A stretch of 13,536 bases of DNA, from assembly GCA_903959665.1 (NCBI GenBank), contig CAJBXY010000182.1, positions 1 through 13,536 on the forward strand, given 5' to 3'. Both the position numbers and the translations under genes were made by a program. The notes beneath the pieces were generated by a model. The model was not told the origin of the DNA. It worked only from the letters and a program-made list of their open reading frames with translations, and made no database searches. This DNA comes from an uncultured Solirubrobacterales bacterium. Lineage in GTDB: Bacteria; Actinomycetota; Thermoleophilia; Solirubrobacterales; Solirubrobacteraceae. This document shows positions 1-6,523 of the stretch, piece after piece (the first letter of the stretch is position 1; each line of letters opens with the position of its first letter).

Positions 1-1
1 G

Positions 2-616
2 CTACTCGTCGTCTTCGTAGAGCGATTCGCGCGCGACCTCTTTGCCGCCGCCGTCGTAGCAGGCGATCTCGAGCATGTCGCCGCGGAAGTCGTCTGGAGC
101 CAGCAGCGTGAAGCGGTCATCAACGAGCTCGCATTGATCGACACAGAGCCCGGCCAGCTCGGCCGTCGCGATCTTTGCCTCGGCGCGCGTTGGGCGCCCC
201 CAAACCAGCGTCATCGCTGCGATCGAATCGGTCTCGCCACGCCATGAGCCGACGACCTCCTCGCAGAGGTCGATATTCCAGTCAGGATTGTCGGCGGCGG
301 TCTGTGCCGTTACGTCGGCGACGGCTTTGAGATCCTCATCGCCGGACTCGTTGCGAAGGTGCGCGATGTAGCCAAAAACCTCAAGCCCGTTTGAGGTCGT
401 TGCTACGGCCGGGATGTAGCTGCGGCCGTGCCAAGTGCGGTCAGGGAACCAGGCGATCTCGCCGATCTGGCCCAGCTCTTCACCGTCTTCCGGCTCAATC
501 GAAGCGCAGGCCTCGATGAAAACCTGCTGCAGCTTCAGCGCCCAGCGGCCGGAGGGGAGGTGCTCGTGTGGGGGCTCGGCCGCGAAGCGCGGCACGAGGC
601 GGGGTTCAGGAGCCAT
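2..616 (-). CDS. Conserved hypothetical protein, 204 aa
   Basis: I do not recognise a named family. The protein is soluble and acidic, with no signal peptide or membrane segment. A proline-rich start (residues 1-22) leads into a tryptophan- and aromatic-rich middle (GEIAWFPDRTWHGRSYIPA, about 52-70), then a FGYIAHL stretch, and the C-terminus is acidic (YEDDE). It resembles hypothetical proteins I associate with Solirubrobacterales; that is recollection, not a search. The reading frame is complete, with its stop at positions 2-4. It is the last visible gene of the minus-strand block and lies 45 bases downstream of dtd. No clear Shine-Dalgarno sequence precedes the ATG at 616, so the start is less certain than the frame. 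Function is unknown. Confidence 0.8.
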   Translation of the reverse strand: MAPEPRLVPRFAAEPPHEHLPSGRWALKLQQVFIEACASIEPEDGEELGQIGEIAWFPDRTWHGRSYIPAVATTSNGLEVFGYIAHLRNESGDEDLKAVADVTAQTAADNPDWNIDLCEEVVGSWRGETDSIAAMTLVWGRPTRAEAKIATAELAGLCVDQCELVDDRFTLLAPDDFRGDMLEIACYDGGGKEVARESLYEDDE

Positions 617-661
617 ATGCGCAGCTTCGCAGGAGGCGAGGAATTTGGTCGCGCGGGCGGC

Positions 662-1087
662 TCACGCTGGATCCACCTCGAGCATCAACGTGACCGGCCC
701 ATCGTTCACCAGCTCAAGCTCCATCGCGGCGCCAAAGCGGCCGCGCTCGGCGCCGAGCTGCTCGCAGAAGCGCTCGTAAAGCGGCTCGGCGAGCTCCGGC
801 GGCGCGGCGCCGGTGAAGCTCGGGCGGTTGCCCTTCTTCGTATCGCCGTAGAGCGTGAACTGGCTGACGCAGAGCAGCTCGCGCTCGCCCAGCGGCTCAC
901 TCATCTTGCCCGCGCCATCGTCGAAGATCCTCAGCGCCCTGACCTTCTCTGCGAGCTTGTCGCAGCAGGCCTCATCGTCGCCGGGGCCAACCCCGAGCAG
1001 CACGCAGAGGCCAGCGCCGATCGAGCCCACCGTCTCGCCGTCGACGCGCACCGAGGCGCCGCTGACCCGCTGAATTAGCGCTCGCAT
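662..1087 (-). CDS. dtd: D-aminoacyl-tRNA deacylase
   Basis: This cytoplasmic proofreading enzyme hydrolyses D-amino acids from mischarged tRNA. The 141-residue length is normal for DTD (about 145). It begins with the typical MRALIQRVSGASVRVDG strand. It carries the SQFTLYGD motif (residues 75-82), which forms part of the active site, and NDGPVT (128-133), the Gly-cisPro motif that is inserted across the dimer interface and rejects L-amino acids. The RIFDDGAGKM segment (53-62) is also typical. It lies 10 bases after the AEC permease gene on the same strand and is probably co-transcribed with it. Nothing looks broken. The family call is firm. Confidence 0.96.
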   Translation of the reverse strand: MRALIQRVSGASVRVDGETVGSIGAGLCVLLGVGPGDDEACCDKLAEKVRALRIFDDGAGKMSEPLGERELLCVSQFTLYGDTKKGNRPSFTGAAPPELAEPLYERFCEQLGAERGRFGAAMELELVNDGPVTLMLEVDPA

Positions 1088-1097
1088 CGCCGCCAGC

Positions 1098-2027
1098 TTA
1101 CAGCCCGCCGGCGAGCGCGACGACGCCTGCCGCGACTACGACGATCGCCGTGCTCCAAGCGATCGCACCGACGATGATCTTCATCTCAAGGCCGAAGATG
1201 TGGCCAACGGCAAGGCCGGTGATGCCGCTCGCCATACCAGCCTGAATCAGAAAAGCAGAGGGAACTTCGATCACGAAGCTTGAAAGGCCGAGCATCACCC
1301 CCGGGGCGATCAGCAGCCGCAGCGCAAGCGCCGTCACGACCGGCGGCGTTAGCTGTGGCGGGAAGATTCGCGTCCCCTCCTGATCGTGCTCGACCATCAG
1401 GTAAACGCCGACGGCAAAGAAGCCCAGTGGCGCGATCGCGACCGCCAGCAGGGCCGCGATCTCGCGCGCCCAGTCGGGGCTCAGCCAGCTCGGCGCAATA
1501 ACCGCCGCGATCAGCGCGATCAGCGCCGGGTTGCGCGTCAAGAACGTCTTTGTCCGTTCTCTCGCTCCTTCACCGGCGCGTGTTCCGAACGCCGCTCCGA
1601 TCGCGAAGCCGCCGATCAGCGCGATCGGCGCGGTGACCGTGGTGTCGTAGGCGACGGCAAGGCCGATCGAATCATTGCCAAGCAGCAGAGCGATCAGCGG
1701 GATTCCGAGATAGCCGGTGTTCGCAAGCCCGACCGAGATCATGATCGCGCCGGTCGCCGCCCGCGGCAGCCGCAGCAGCCGATCGCCAATCAGCCAGGCC
1801 AAACCGATCACGACAACCCGCTCGGTCCAGCCGAAGATGATCCCGGCGCCCAGCCCTGTCGTCAGCTTCAGGTGGCTGACGGTGAAGAAGACGACGAGTG
1901 GAATCGCGAGGTAGGCGAGGATGTCGAGCAGCCTGCGAGCGAGCCCGAGCGCGCCTTCTCCCCAGCGCCGCTCGGAGCCGACGCCGATCAGTAGTGCCAG
2001 CAGGCTTGTTAGCGCCACCGCGATCAT
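1098..2027 (-). CDS. AEC (auxin efflux carrier) family permease
   Basis: This is a 309-residue integral membrane protein with roughly eight to ten hydrophobic segments along its whole length. The clearest family mark is SVGLANTGYLGIP at about residues 98-110, the conserved asparagine/glycine/proline core of bacterial AEC proteins (PF03547), which lies in the substrate-crossover region. A short polar loop near residues 145-165 (GTRAGEGARERTKTF) separates the two halves, as expected for this fold. The family exports or exchanges small organic anions such as malate or malonate, and the substrate cannot be read here. It lies 13 bases after the acetyltransferase and 10 bases before dtd, so it is probably part of one transcript. 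No strong ribosome binding site is seen. Confidence 0.88.
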   Translation of the reverse strand: MIAVALTSLLALLIGVGSERRWGEGALGLARRLLDILAYLAIPLVVFFTVSHLKLTTGLGAGIIFGWTERVVVIGLAWLIGDRLLRLPRAATGAIMISVGLANTGYLGIPLIALLLGNDSIGLAVAYDTTVTAPIALIGGFAIGAAFGTRAGEGARERTKTFLTRNPALIALIAAVIAPSWLSPDWAREIAALLAVAIAPLGFFAVGVYLMVEHDQEGTRIFPPQLTPPVVTALALRLLIAPGVMLGLSSFVIEVPSAFLIQAGMASGITGLAVGHIFGLEMKIIVGAIAWSTAIVVVAAGVVALAGGL

Positions 2028-2040
2028 TGCGCGCGGCCGA

Positions 2041-2472
2041 TCACGCCAGCTGTTTGCTCATCCAGATGTGCTCAATCCCTGCATCCGGGAACGGCTCGCC
2101 GTAGGCGACGTAGCCGGCCTGTTCGTAGAGCGCTACGGCGTAGCTCTGTGCCGACAGATGGATCTCTTCAGCGCCGAGCGCCTTCGACTCATGATCGGCG
2201 ACGCGCAGCAGCTCGGCCGCGATCCCTTCGCGGCGACGCTCCTTCGCGACGACCATCCGCCCCAGCTTGATCGTCGTTCCATCAGGCAGTAGGCGACAGG
2301 TTGCGACTACCTCCTCGCCGTCGAGCGCGACGAGGTGCGTTGCCTGATCGTCAAGGCCATCGATCTCCTCAGCAGGCGACACGCCCTGCTCGTCGACGAA
2401 GACGGCGGTGCGCAGCGCCAGCGCTTGATCGATCTGCGCCCCACTGGTGGCAACCTCAATGCTGACCCTCAC
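2041..2472 (-). CDS. GNAT-family N-acetyltransferase (ElaA/YjcF-like)
   Basis: This 143-residue protein should transfer an acetyl group from acetyl-CoA to an unidentified acceptor. The early segment LRTAVFVDEQGV (20-31) and the later YEQAGYVAYGEPFPDAGIEH region (116-135) are typical of the ElaA/YjcF subgroup. Motif A, the acetyl-CoA pyrophosphate loop, is RMVVAKERRREGIAAELL (72-89), with the pattern R80-x-x-G83-x-A85. Its start codon overlaps the stop codon of the upstream thioredoxin gene in an ATGA (2469-2472), so translation is probably coupled. The substrate is unknown, and the neighbours do not indicate one. Confidence 0.88.
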   Translation of the reverse strand: MRVSIEVATSGAQIDQALALRTAVFVDEQGVSPAEEIDGLDDQATHLVALDGEEVVATCRLLPDGTTIKLGRMVVAKERRREGIAAELLRVADHESKALGAEEIHLSAQSYAVALYEQAGYVAYGEPFPDAGIEHIWMSKQLA

Positions 2473-3062
2473 TTCGCCACCAGCGCATAGCGGTCGATGT
2501 CGGTATTCAGATCGGCGGCTTTGAGATACGGCCCCGAGTGAACCAGCTGCCGTTTACCGGAGCGCGAGTAGAAGATCGTCGAGGGAACGCCGGCGAGCTT
2601 GTTGTCGCTGAAGAACTTGCCGTCCGGATCGCCGTAGCTTGGGTAGCTGACGGGGAACTCCTTCAGCAGTCGCTTCGCCGCCGGGATGTTGTCCTTCAGA
2701 TCAACGCCGAGGAAGGCGACCTTGCGCCCACGAGCAACCGACACCTGTTCAAAGACCGGCATCTCCTGGCGGCAAGGGCCGCACCATGAAGCCCAAACAT
2801 TTACGACGACCGGAAATCCGCGCAGCTGCACCAGGCGCTCGTCCAAGGCTGCCGGCCCGCCGGGGAGCAGCTCGCCGGCCTGCGCGTGGAGCGCAGCCAA
2901 GGCTGGCGGTGAGCCGGCCAGTCGCTGCTGGGTTTCAGTAGCGCTCGGCGTGGAATCGCTTTGGGTCGCTTCGCCGCCGCTTTCGCTGCTGGCCTGCTGA
3001 AGGCCGATGACTACGACGCCGGCGAGCACGACGACGACGGCAATTATCGCTGCGATACGCAT
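2469..3062 (-). CDS. Membrane-anchored TlpA/CcmG-like thiol-disulfide oxidoreductase
   Basis: This is a thioredoxin-fold protein, probably tethered outside the cytoplasmic membrane. Residues 1-21 are an uncleaved anchor or signal peptide (MRIAAIIAVVVVLAGVVVIG), followed by a Ser/Thr/Gly/Glu-rich linker to about residue 50. The domain carries WASWCGPCRQEMP with the redox pair C94 and C97, and the cis-proline in AGVPST (P160). The expected role is reducing thiols outside the membrane, for example on apocytochrome c. A System I ccm cluster in the same window makes a CcmG-like function plausible but unproven. The frame stays open 52 codons upstream to 3218. I reject that start because the extension is not signal-like and crosses the candidate promoter, whereas the ATG at 3062 gives a proper anchor. 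No clear Shine-Dalgarno sequence is present. Confidence 0.9.
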   Translation of the reverse strand: MRIAAIIAVVVVLAGVVVIGLQQASSESGGEATQSDSTPSATETQQRLAGSPPALAALHAQAGELLPGGPAALDERLVQLRGFPVVVNVWASWCGPCRQEMPVFEQVSVARGRKVAFLGVDLKDNIPAAKRLLKEFPVSYPSYGDPDGKFFSDNKLAGVPSTIFYSRSGKRQLVHSGPYLKAADLNTDIDRYALVAK

Positions 3063-3065
3063 CGC

Positions 3066-3094
3066 TTCAGGATCGCACAGTAGTGCTGTATAAT
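3066..3094 (+). promoter_or_regulatory. Candidate promoter for the helicase gene
   Basis: TTCAGG (3066-3071, three of six matches to the -35 consensus) lies 17 bases before a perfect TATAAT (3089-3094). Initiation near 3101 would give a leader of about 133 bases before the helicase ATG at 3234. The -10 element almost coincides with the opposite-strand TATTAT, so the same AT-rich patch may serve both directions. The -35 element is weak, and the hexamer may belong only to the leftward promoter. Confidence 0.35.
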
Positions 3095-3117
3095 AAGTGA
3101 CACACTGCGTCTGTCTC
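3090..3117 (-). promoter_or_regulatory. Candidate promoter for the leftward thioredoxin operon
   Basis: Read on the minus strand, GAGACA (3117-3112, four of six matches to TTGACA) is followed after 16 bases by TATTAT (3095-3090, five of six matches to TATAAT). Initiation would fall near 3083, about 20 bases before the ATG at 3062. It is one of the few AT-rich spots in this GC-rich window. This is motif matching only. Confidence 0.45.
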
Positions 3118-3119
3118 AC
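3097..3119. promoter_or_regulatory. Imperfect inverted repeat, candidate repressor operator
   Basis: GTGACACA (3097-3104) and TGTCTCAC (3112-3119) form an inverted repeat with seven of eight positions complementary and a 7-base centre. The 23-base span is typical of dimeric TetR- or GntR-type sites. It covers the -35 element and spacer of the leftward candidate promoter and sits just at the predicted rightward start point, so a bound protein could affect both directions. No regulator gene is in the window, and the regulator is unknown. Confidence 0.4.
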
Positions 3120-3127
3120 CTGCGAGG

Positions 3128-3195
3128 CTTCCAGTGGCCGCTCCGGGCGGTACCCGGACTGGGGGAAGTGACGCCAGTAATTTGCGCCGCTTCCC
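3128..3195 (+). promoter_or_regulatory. Two adjacent stem-loops in the helicase leader
   Basis: Stem 1 pairs CCAGT (3131-3135) with ACTGG (3158-3162) and CCGGG (3143-3147) with CCCGG (3153-3157), with a one-sided 7-base bulge and a 5-base loop. Stem 2 follows without a gap. GGGAAGTG (3163-3170) pairs with CGCTTCCC (3188-3195) over eight pairs including one G-U, and CGC/GCG (3172-3174/3184-3186) continues the stem past one mismatch. CTT at 3128-3130 could instead pair with AAG at 3166-3168 and extend stem 1 at the expense of stem 2, so the two folds compete. I do not recognise a known riboswitch class. No U-run follows, so this is not a standard terminator. Confidence 0.4.
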
Positions 3196-3203
3196 ACCTC
3201 TTT

Positions 3204-3234
3204 ATGACTAATCGCCAAGATGGCTGACTGCTAA
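3204..3234 (+). other. Two tiny upstream reading frames before the helicase start
   Basis: ATG at 3204 opens a 7-codon frame (MTNRQDG) that stops at 3225-3227. ATG at 3220 opens a 4-codon frame (MADC) whose TAA at 3232-3234 overlaps the helicase ATG as TAATG. The helicase start itself lacks a recognisable Shine-Dalgarno sequence, so re-initiation after one of these could matter. Frames this short occur often by chance. Confidence 0.2.
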
Positions 3235-5810
3235 TGGCCGAAGCGGCCGGACCGGTACCTACCGGCAAAGAGATAGAGCGCGCCGAAGCGTTCACGTTGG
3301 AGAAGTTCGTCTATCCAGGCGAAGAGGTTGACGTTGCCCTAGCGCCCGGGTCGCCGCGCGCCCGCGCGCTGGCTTACGCGCTAGCTGAGCTCGACGCCGG
3401 CGCCAAACTCCCGTCGACGAAGTGGCGCCGTTCGTGGTCGCTGCTGCTTGGCCTTGAGCGCGTGCTCAGCGAAGAGGAGCCCCACCTTGCCGATGGAACG
3501 GTGCTCAACCCGCACCAAGTTGATGCTCTCTCCGGCACGCTGACGGCGCTGCTGGCGGCGCGGATGAAGGTCGACGATCTTGAGATTGCCGAACCTGTCT
3601 TCGACGTTGATGACGAACCGGTGGAGGAGATCGTCACCGACGATGACGAGCTAGCTGCCGAGCTCGCGGCGCTCGACGAGGAGCACGCGGAGGACGAGGA
3701 CGAAGAGGGCGACGACGTAATTGAGGAGGTCGAGGTTGAGGTCGATCCAATCGAAGCCCCTGACGGGACCGACGAGGACATCGACGCCGAAGCGCTCGAC
3801 GATCCCAACGCCGACAAGCGCTTCTGGTTTGAGCACGCAACCGGCGCCGGCAAGACGGTCGCGGCGATGGGTTTCGTCGACGCCTCGCGCACCGGTGGGA
3901 TTCTGATTCTCACGCACCGTAGAAACCTCGTCGACCAGTTCAACGAGGAGATCCGCACGCGCGGCTACGCCGATCGCATCTCCGGCCCACTGCTCGGCGA
4001 AGAGGGGCTCGACCTGAGCGGCCCCGTGACGGTTGAGACCTACCAGTGGTTCGTTCGCCACGCCGGCAACATTTCGAGTGCCTACACAATCGTGATCTGC
4101 GACGAGGCCCACACCGCCCTCGGTGAGAAGACGAGCGCCGCAATCCGCGAATGGACCGGGCCGGTTTTCATCGGGATGACGGCGACCGGCGCGTTGATAG
4201 CGCGCCACGTAACCGATCTTTTCCCAACGCAAACTTCGCGCTTTGACCTAGCGCAGGCGGCTCGCCGCGGCGTTATTTCACCGCTGCGGTGCCTGCGGAT
4301 TCCGCCCGGCCCGGGTGTTCGCACAATCGCCAACGTTCCGCTTCGCAAGGGCGAAGTTGACGTTGAGTTCGATCAAGAGATGCTCGCTGAGCTGCTCGAC
4401 CAAGGGCCGTTCAACATGGCGATCGCCGACCTTTACAAGACCCGCTTCAATGGCGTTCCTGGTGTCGTTTACACGGCTGGAGTGCAGCACGCCTACAACG
4501 TTGCCGAGGCGTTCCGCAACCTCAACATCAAGGCCGAGGCCGTCTCCGGTGAGACGCCAAAGCGTGAGCTGGCTGAGATCCTCGCCCGCTACGAGGCAGG
4601 CGACATTGATGTGCTGGTCAACGCGCAGCTGCTGGCCGAGGGTTGGAACAGCCCGCGCGCGACGGTCTGCATGCACCTCGCGCCAACGGCGTCAAAGCGG
4701 ATCTATCAGCAGCGCGTTGGCCGCGTAACGCGCCGCCACCCCGGCAAGGAGGCCGGCGTCGTCGTTGACTTCGTCCATCCGGCAACGCGCCACGACGACC
4801 CTGTCGTCACGCTCCACTCGCTGCTCGACCGCGACGTCTACCGCGGCGGCGCGATCGTCGTTGGCCCGGTCCGCCGCGGCCGCGGCCGACGGGTTCGCGT
4901 TGAGCGCCGCGTGCTGCCGGTAACGCCCGGCGAGGACCGCCGCCACGAAGTATTCGAGCGCGAGCTTTGGCGGATCGGCGTTGAGAACCTCGACTACGGT
5001 GAGCAGCACATGTGGGCTGCCTTGGCCGGTGCTCGCGTGGCACCGAGCGGCTGGCGCCGGGCCCGCGCGATGTTGCAGTTCGATCGCAGTGGCGAGCTGA
5101 AACGCCGCTTCCTGCTGACCGTCGTTGAACGCAACGATCACGCTCCGCTGCGGATCCGCGCGCTTCAAGAGATCGCCGCTTTGAAAGACCCAGAGGCGTT
5201 CGATCTGGCCGTCGACATGATCGAACCGTGGAGCAAAGATCAGCGGCGCGAAGGAGCGAAGGTCTGCCTCCAGGCGCTCGCCGACAAACGGATCGGTGGC
5301 CGCGACCAGGCGACCGGTTGGATCTGGCGCCTCGCCGACTACACGCGCGAGCTGCACGAGCAGTACGCCGTTCAGCGTTGGCCTGAAACAAAGCGCCTGC
5401 TCGGGCTGCTTGTCAATTCGTCCGGCGCCGCCCACGCCCGTAACGCGCGCAAGCTCGTTCAGGCGATTCGGGAGCAGGACCGTCGCCTTCAGGTGGCAAT
5501 CTTGGCCAGCGCCGTCGCCCACACGCCGGAGGCCGAGGAGGTTCTGCGCGGAGCACGGACGCGGCTTGCGCGCAAGCCTGGCTCCTGCTCGCGCGAGCTG
5601 CTGCGCAACTTCCCCAAGGGCAAGGGCCGCCGCAAGCGCAGCCGTCGCCGCCGCTCCGGTGGAGCAAATGCTGGCGGAGCCAACCGCCAGCGGGAAGGTC
5701 AGAAGGAGACGGCGCAGCCGCGCGAAGCTGAGCCAAAGGCCGAGCAGCCGAGCGGCAGCGATAACGAAGAGAGCGCCGACGGCGGCGCTGAAGATCAGGC
5801 CGCCGCTTAG
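3234..5810 (+). CDS. SF2 DEAH-box helicase with acidic insert and Arg-rich tail, 858 aa
   Basis: This is a probable nucleic-acid-dependent ATPase of superfamily 2. Q-like motif: LNPHQVDAL (91-99). Walker A: ATGAGKT (202-208). Motif Ia: LTHRRNLVDQF (226-236). DEAH box: 290-293. Motif III: GMTATG (314-319), where most relatives end in proline. Motif IV: VVYTAG (411-416). Motif V: LLAEGWNSPRA (466-476). Motif VI: QQRVGRVTR (492-500). About 80 strongly acidic residues (113-193) are inserted between the Q-like motif and Walker A. Residues 560-790 are helical-looking, without a domain I can name. The end has an Arg/Lys run (797-808), then a Gly/Ala/Glu-rich acidic tail. The whole frame reads cleanly. 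It is the only plus-strand gene here and may be monocistronic. The substrate (DNA or RNA) and role are not evident. No nuclease or methyltransferase partner is adjacent, so a restriction system is not supported. Confidence 0.92.
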   Translation: MAEAAGPVPTGKEIERAEAFTLEKFVYPGEEVDVALAPGSPRARALAYALAELDAGAKLPSTKWRRSWSLLLGLERVLSEEEPHLADGTVLNPHQVDALSGTLTALLAARMKVDDLEIAEPVFDVDDEPVEEIVTDDDELAAELAALDEEHAEDEDEEGDDVIEEVEVEVDPIEAPDGTDEDIDAEALDDPNADKRFWFEHATGAGKTVAAMGFVDASRTGGILILTHRRNLVDQFNEEIRTRGYADRISGPLLGEEGLDLSGPVTVETYQWFVRHAGNISSAYTIVICDEAHTALGEKTSAAIREWTGPVFIGMTATGALIARHVTDLFPTQTSRFDLAQAARRGVISPLRCLRIPPGPGVRTIANVPLRKGEVDVEFDQEMLAELLDQGPFNMAIADLYKTRFNGVPGVVYTAGVQHAYNVAEAFRNLNIKAEAVSGETPKRELAEILARYEAGDIDVLVNAQLLAEGWNSPRATVCMHLAPTASKRIYQQRVGRVTRRHPGKEAGVVVDFVHPATRHDDPVVTLHSLLDRDVYRGGAIVVGPVRRGRGRRVRVERRVLPVTPGEDRRHEVFERELWRIGVENLDYGEQHMWAALAGARVAPSGWRRARAMLQFDRSGELKRRFLLTVVERNDHAPLRIRALQEIAALKDPEAFDLAVDMIEPWSKDQRREGAKVCLQALADKRIGGRDQATGWIWRLADYTRELHEQYAVQRWPETKRLLGLLVNSSGAAHARNARKLVQAIREQDRRLQVAILASAVAHTPEAEEVLRGARTRLARKPGSCSRELLRNFPKGKGRRKRSRRRRSGGANAGGANRQREGQKETAQPREAEPKAEQPSGSDNEESADGGAEDQAAA

Positions 5811-6523
5811 CTACCGGGGGCGGTGAGGTGAACCTCGCCGGCGTTCAGTTCCAGCTCCAAACCATCGTCCCGCCGCACGCGCAAGCAGCCATTGGCGCCG
5901 ACGCCAAGCGCGGTGCCGCTTTCGGTTAGCTCGCCCTCACGCCAGCCGATCTCCTTGCCCAGCAGCGCGTCGCGCTGCTGCCAGCGCGCGAGGATCTCTG
6001 GCTCCGGCTTAGCCAGAGCGTCTTCGAACGAGCCAACGAGCCGCTCCAACAGTTGCGTGCGCTGCTCACTGCGCAGCCCCAGCGTCGCCGCCCGCCCGCT
6101 CAGCTCGCTCGGCAGCAGGGTTAGGTCCAGCGCCGCGTTTAGGCCAACCCCGACCACCGCCCAGTCCTGCTGCGGCCTTGCCTCGCAAAGGATTCCCGCG
6201 ACCTTGGCGGCAGGCGCTTGCGCGCTCCCCAGCAGAATGTCGTTGGGCCACTTGATCTGCGCTGCCGGGCCGCAGACTTCGGCTACCGCGACCGCGGCGA
6301 TCAGCGCCAGCAGCGGTGGCGGCTCGCGCAGCAGCAGCGAGATCAGCAGCGAACTTCCCGCTGGCGCGACCCACTCGCGGCCCTGGCGGCCGCGGCCGCT
6401 GCTCTGATGGTCGGCGCTGACGAGCGTGCCGTGCGGCGCCCCGGCAGCCGCCAACTCGCGCGCGCGGTCGTTGGTTGAGCCAACTGAGCGCAAGTGCAGA
6501 TGCGGCGACCCGAGCTGGCTCAT
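5807..6523 (-). CDS. birA: Biotin--[acetyl-CoA-carboxylase] ligase
   Basis: This enzyme joins biotin to the carrier lysine of acyl-CoA carboxylases through biotinyl-AMP. The catalytic domain begins at once (SVGSTNDRA, 13-21), so the DNA-binding domain of the bifunctional E. coli type is absent and this is a ligase-only form. Diagnostic motifs are SSGRGRQGRE (41-50), the biotinyl-AMP loop; KWPND (91-95); K107-VAGIL; and GVGLN (125-129). A short C-terminal domain follows, and the length of 238 residues is usual. Its start overlaps the upstream DUF62 gene in an ATGA (6520-6523), making it the last gene of the hem/ccm transcript. Its TAA (5807-5809) overlaps the convergent helicase stop by four bases. 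Confidence 0.95.
   Translation of the reverse strand: MSQLGSPHLHLRSVGSTNDRARELAAAGAPHGTLVSADHQSSGRGRQGREWVAPAGSSLLISLLLREPPPLLALIAAVAVAEVCGPAAQIKWPNDILLGSAQAPAAKVAGILCEARPQQDWAVVGVGLNAALDLTLLPSELSGRAATLGLRSEQRTQLLERLVGSFEDALAKPEPEILARWQQRDALLGKEIGWREGELTESGTALGVGANGCLRVRRDDGLELELNAGEVHLTAPGS
5821..5840 (+). terminator. Stem-loop just after the helicase stop codon
   Basis: CGGTGAGG (5821-5828) and CCTCGCCG (5833-5840) form an 8-pair stem with a UGAA tetraloop, complete only in the plus-strand RNA because one pair is U-G. It starts 11 bases after the helicase stop and lies inside the 3' coding end of birA. No clear U-tract follows, so it may stabilise the 3' end or act as a weak or factor-assisted terminator. 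Confidence 0.35.

Noticed and set aside
428..1078. A 216-codon plus-strand frame opposite the hypothetical gene and dtd
   Set aside because: It is opposite dtd, whose motifs are unambiguous, and its translation is low-quality Ala/Arg/Leu-rich sequence.
3142..3195. Leader stem-loops as a Rho-independent terminator
   Set aside because: Stem 2 is followed by CACCTCTTTATG, not a T-run, and no gene on the plus strand precedes it in the window.
3063..3218. N-terminal extension of the thioredoxin to the ATG at 3218
   Set aside because: The extra 52 residues are not signal-like and would push the membrane anchor into the interior. The extension also covers the promoter-like elements. The ATG at 3062 fits a standard anchored TlpA.
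3651..4232. A 193-codon minus-strand frame opposite the acidic insert and helicase motifs
   Set aside because: It is the antisense reading of a conserved gene, with no domain, signal or binding site. The other antisense frame over this region (3374-3958) is Ser-rich as expected from reversed Asp/Glu codons.
4692..5522. A 276-codon open frame on the minus strand inside the helicase
   Set aside because: It lies antisense to a clearly conserved helicase, its product has no recognisable motif, and long antisense frames are common in GC-rich DNA with strong third-position bias.
3234..5810. Helicase as the subunit of a restriction or phage-defence system
   Set aside because: No nuclease, methyltransferase, reverse transcriptase or other defence-type partner is adjacent. 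All neighbours are housekeeping genes, and composition does not differ visibly from them.
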